Below are positions 6,377 to 7,910 of a DNA stretch of 7,910 bases, piece by piece. The notes beneath the pieces are model-generated. The model was not told the origin of the DNA. It saw only the letters and a list, made by a program, of their open reading frames with translations, and did not search any database. Both the position numbers and the translations under genes were made by a program. Numbering within the stretch: position 1 is the stretch's first letter; each line of letters opens with the position of its first letter. The stretch covers positions 1 to 7,910 of the forward strand of contig JABXKX010000074.1 of NCBI GenBank assembly GCA_013619035.1, read 5' to 3'. This DNA comes from Peptostreptococcaceae bacterium. Lineage in GTDB: Bacteria; Bacillota_A; Clostridia; Peptostreptococcales; Acidaminobacteraceae.

Positions 6377-6937
6377 ATGAGAGATTATAATTTTTTTAGT
6401 GAATTTATTTATACCAAAAGCAGCTTTAGGATAAGAAAATTAATAGTACCTATATTGTTTATAATTGTAATCGCTGCTATAGTTGGAACTTTTCTACTAC
6501 TTGAAATCAAAGAAAATGATAAACAAGAAATTTTGGATACTAAAACAGAATATCTAGAATCGAAAGAAGTTAGGGACACACTTAGGGAAGTTGAGCTTCT
6601 AATAGAAGAAGTTGCGACTTTAAATGTATTAACAGGAGAAACAATCTTGTTTGATATGCTTATAACTAAAGGTTTTTCTGTAACAGAATTTATTACAGAA
6701 GCTGTTGGAATTTCTTTACCTAGAAATATTGCTTTTACGTCATATACTATTAGTCGTAATACAGTGAGTATTGAAGCCTATGCTATTGCTTATGCGGATA
6801 TAGCAGAATTTGAAAACAATCTAAGGGATATGTCAATATTCTATAATATCTTTGTTTCTGATATTGCTTACGATGAAAAGACTGAGTTGTACACCTTTGC
6901 TTTAAATATTGTTATAGGGGGTGAGGAGGATGAATAA
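6377..6937 (+). CDS. pilN: Type IV pilus alignment protein PilN
   Basis: Bitopic membrane protein of 186 residues, normal for PilN. The short cytoplasmic tail starts MRDYNFFSEF; its D-x-N-F segment corresponds in position to the INLLP-type motif by which PilN binds PilM in characterised systems. One membrane helix follows at about 22-42, then a charged coiled-coil-like stretch (43-80, LEIKENDKQEILDTKTEYLESKEV) and a small ferredoxin-like domain (about 95-180). That domain contains SLPRNIAFTSYTISRNTVSIEAYA, equivalent to the 'lP.gv.l..l...g..v.i.G.a' pattern of the family. The start at 6377 has AAGGGGG (6366-6372) four bases upstream. It overlaps pilO by eight bases. Identification rests on topology, the coiled coil plus small domain, and position between pilM and pilO; whole-sequence similarity between PilN proteins is generally low. 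Confidence 0.87.
   Translation: MRDYNFFSEFIYTKSSFRIRKLIVPILFIIVIAAIVGTFLLLEIKENDKQEILDTKTEYLESKEVRDTLREVELLIEEVATLNVLTGETILFDMLITKGFSVTEFITEAVGISLPRNIAFTSYTISRNTVSIEAYAIAYADIAEFENNLRDMSIFYNIFVSDIAYDEKTELYTFALNIVIGGEEDE
6916..6924 (+). promoter_or_regulatory. Probable ribosome binding site of pilO
   Basis: AGGGGGTGA pairs with the 16S rRNA tail (one G-U) and ends five bases before ATG 6930. An AGGAGG immediately downstream (6924-6929) touches the start codon and is too close to act on this ATG. The site lies inside pilN. Confidence 0.6.
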
Positions 6938-7910
6938 AAGAGAAAAAGGATTTCTTATCGCCTTGACATTAATTGCAATTGTATTCTGTTATTACTATTT
7001 TGTGATGCAAAATCAGTTAGATGATTTAGATGCACTCGATAGCGAGATCGCTATAAAAGATACTGAAATAAATAATTTTAAGATGGCTAAGATTAATTTA
7101 GTAAACCTCCAAAATGAGAAGAAGAATATCGAAAAAGGATTTTCTGAGTATTTCCAAGACTTCCTGAGAGATATTGACCAAGAAGAGATCATTCTTTTAA
7201 TCAATGAGATATTGGTTCGTTCTGATGTTTCGGTATCTAGTCTAGAATTTAATGATTTTCTTAATGGCCATTTTGAAGCCCTTGATTATGATCAGTTGAT
7301 TGTAAAGATGAATATTTTAGGTGGTTATGAAGATGTTATGAGTTTGGTCAGTTCTTTCTGGAGATTTGATCATAATATTTATGTAGATAGTTTAGATCTT
7401 ACTGTTGTCGAAGTAGACGTGGAAGATGGTGAAGAAGGTATAGAAAGTATAGAACAACTATCAGGATCTATGGAGGTTGCCTTTATCAGAGTTAAAAATG
7501 ATTATGCATCGGATATCTCCTTATTTCAATGGTATAACGATGTTTACTACTTAAAGGAGAATCCATTTTCACAAGAGGATTTCTCGTATCTGTTTAATCC
7601 TAATTACTTTTACACAGGTAGTGATGTTGCTTTCTATAATGAGCAATTTGAGGAATTTGGTGATATCGTTGGTCACTGGGCTGAAGAAGTTATCAACTTT
7701 TTTGGAAGAAATGGTTATATCTTAGGTGATGAAGAAAATAATATTTATCCGGATGAACCTATGACGAGACTTGATACTGTTTTACTATTAGATTTGGTTT
7801 TTAGATGGCAATTACAACAAGACTTTGTTGAACTTGAAAGTTTTGATGATTATGATATTATTGCAGATCTTAGTGATATTGAGAAGAAAGCTTTATTAAA
7901 AGCTTACAAT
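6930..7910 (+). CDS. pilO: PilO-like alignment protein fused to S-layer homology (SLH) domains, 3' partial
   Basis: The frame is open to the window end (327 codons, no stop), whereas ordinary PilO is about 180-220 residues. In order: short cytoplasmic tail; one membrane helix at about 8-26; coiled coil at about 27-70; a PilO-like region at about 80-195 (EEIILLINEILVRSDVSVSSLEF, then LIVKMNILGGYEDVMSLVSSFW). A linker rich in aromatic residues and Asp/Asn follows (about 196-239). An SLH repeat occupies about 240-292, with FGDIVGHWAEEVINFFGRNGYILG at 243-266, the Y-P-x-x-P segment at 273-277 and MTRLD (278-282) matching the family's ITRAE motif. A second, weaker repeat begins near 305 (FDDYDIIADLSDIEKKALLKAYN) and is cut by the window edge. 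With the helix inserted N-in, the SLH part lies outside the membrane, where SLH domains bind pyruvylated cell-wall polymer. The gene overlaps pilN by eight bases. The PilO call rests on context and topology; the SLH call is strong. Confidence 0.85.
   Translation, partial: MNKREKGFLIALTLIAIVFCYYYFVMQNQLDDLDALDSEIAIKDTEINNFKMAKINLVNLQNEKKNIEKGFSEYFQDFLRDIDQEEIILLINEILVRSDVSVSSLEFNDFLNGHFEALDYDQLIVKMNILGGYEDVMSLVSSFWRFDHNIYVDSLDLTVVEVDVEDGEEGIESIEQLSGSMEVAFIRVKNDYASDISLFQWYNDVYYLKENPFSQEDFSYLFNPNYFYTGSDVAFYNEQFEEFGDIVGHWAEEVINFFGRNGYILGDEENNIYPDEPMTRLDTVLLLDLVFRWQLQQDFVELESFDDYDIIADLSDIEKKALLKAYN
7647..7910 (+). other. SLH domain region within the PilO-like protein
   Basis: This covers residues 240-327 of the PilO-like protein. 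The first repeat contains all expected landmarks: F-x-D at the start, HWA, an amphipathic helix, G-x-I-x-G, a P-x-x-P-[MI]-T-R segment, and a second hydrophobic helix (TVLLLDLVFRW). Asp replaces Glu in the TRAE position (Asp282), a conservative change. The second repeat is only partly visible and lacks the HWA motif, which is common for later repeats. SLH domains generally work as three repeats, so more coding sequence is expected downstream. Confidence 0.85.

Noticed and set aside
6924..6929. AGGAGG touching the pilO start as its ribosome binding site
   Set aside because: Spacing to ATG 6930 is zero and no alternative in-frame ATG lies close downstream; the AGGGGGTGA five bases upstream fits better.
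7013..7204. Minus-strand open frame opposite pilO
   Set aside because: Its Phe/Ser/Ile-rich translation mirrors the Lys/Glu-rich coiled coil on the + strand; it is a shadow.

Overview
The window is AT-rich and holds most of a type IV pilus (T4P) assembly operon, all genes on the + strand and tightly packed. Gene order and sequence style (AGA/ATA-rich codons, strong GGAGG-type ribosome binding sites, a TTG start, short pre-pilin leaders ending in KKG) point to a low-GC Gram-positive bacterium, most likely a Clostridia/Bacillota member. The exact genus cannot be told from this stretch.

Layout: (1) 1-1308, the 3' part of pilB (extension ATPase; the gene begins upstream of the window). (2) 1322-2524, pilC (platform protein, TTG start). 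(3) 2540-2932, a short type IV pilin, probably the major subunit. (4) 2933-3024, the only real intergenic gap, 92 bases, carrying two back-to-back RNA hairpins; the second buries the ribosome binding site of the next gene. (5) 3025-4188, a large PilX/GspK-like minor pilin without Glu5. (6) 4178-4792 and 4792-5316, two minor prepilins of the PilV/GspI and PilW/GspJ style. (7) 5330-6367 pilM, 6377-6937 pilN and 6930-7910 (open at the end) pilO, the alignment complex.

How they work together: PilB hydrolyses ATP at the cytoplasmic face and, through PilC, drives polymerisation of the pilin. The three minor prepilins probably form the priming or tip complex. PilM (cytoplasmic, FtsA-like) binds the N-terminal tail of membrane protein PilN, which pairs with PilO. 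No pilT (retraction ATPase), pilD (prepilin peptidase) or secretin gene lies in this window.

Two points stand out. First, the pilO reading frame does not stop after the PilO-like region but continues into a clear S-layer homology (SLH) domain and the start of a second repeat at the window edge. This suggests that the alignment complex is tied directly to cell-wall polymer, a plausible Gram-positive substitute for the secretin/PilP link of Gram-negative systems. Second, the gap after the pilin gene can fold into an uninterrupted 18-bp RNA stem (14 Watson-Crick and 4 G-U pairs) that covers the ribosome binding site of the first minor pilin. This offers a simple way to set the ratio of major to minor pilins or to regulate the lower half of the operon.
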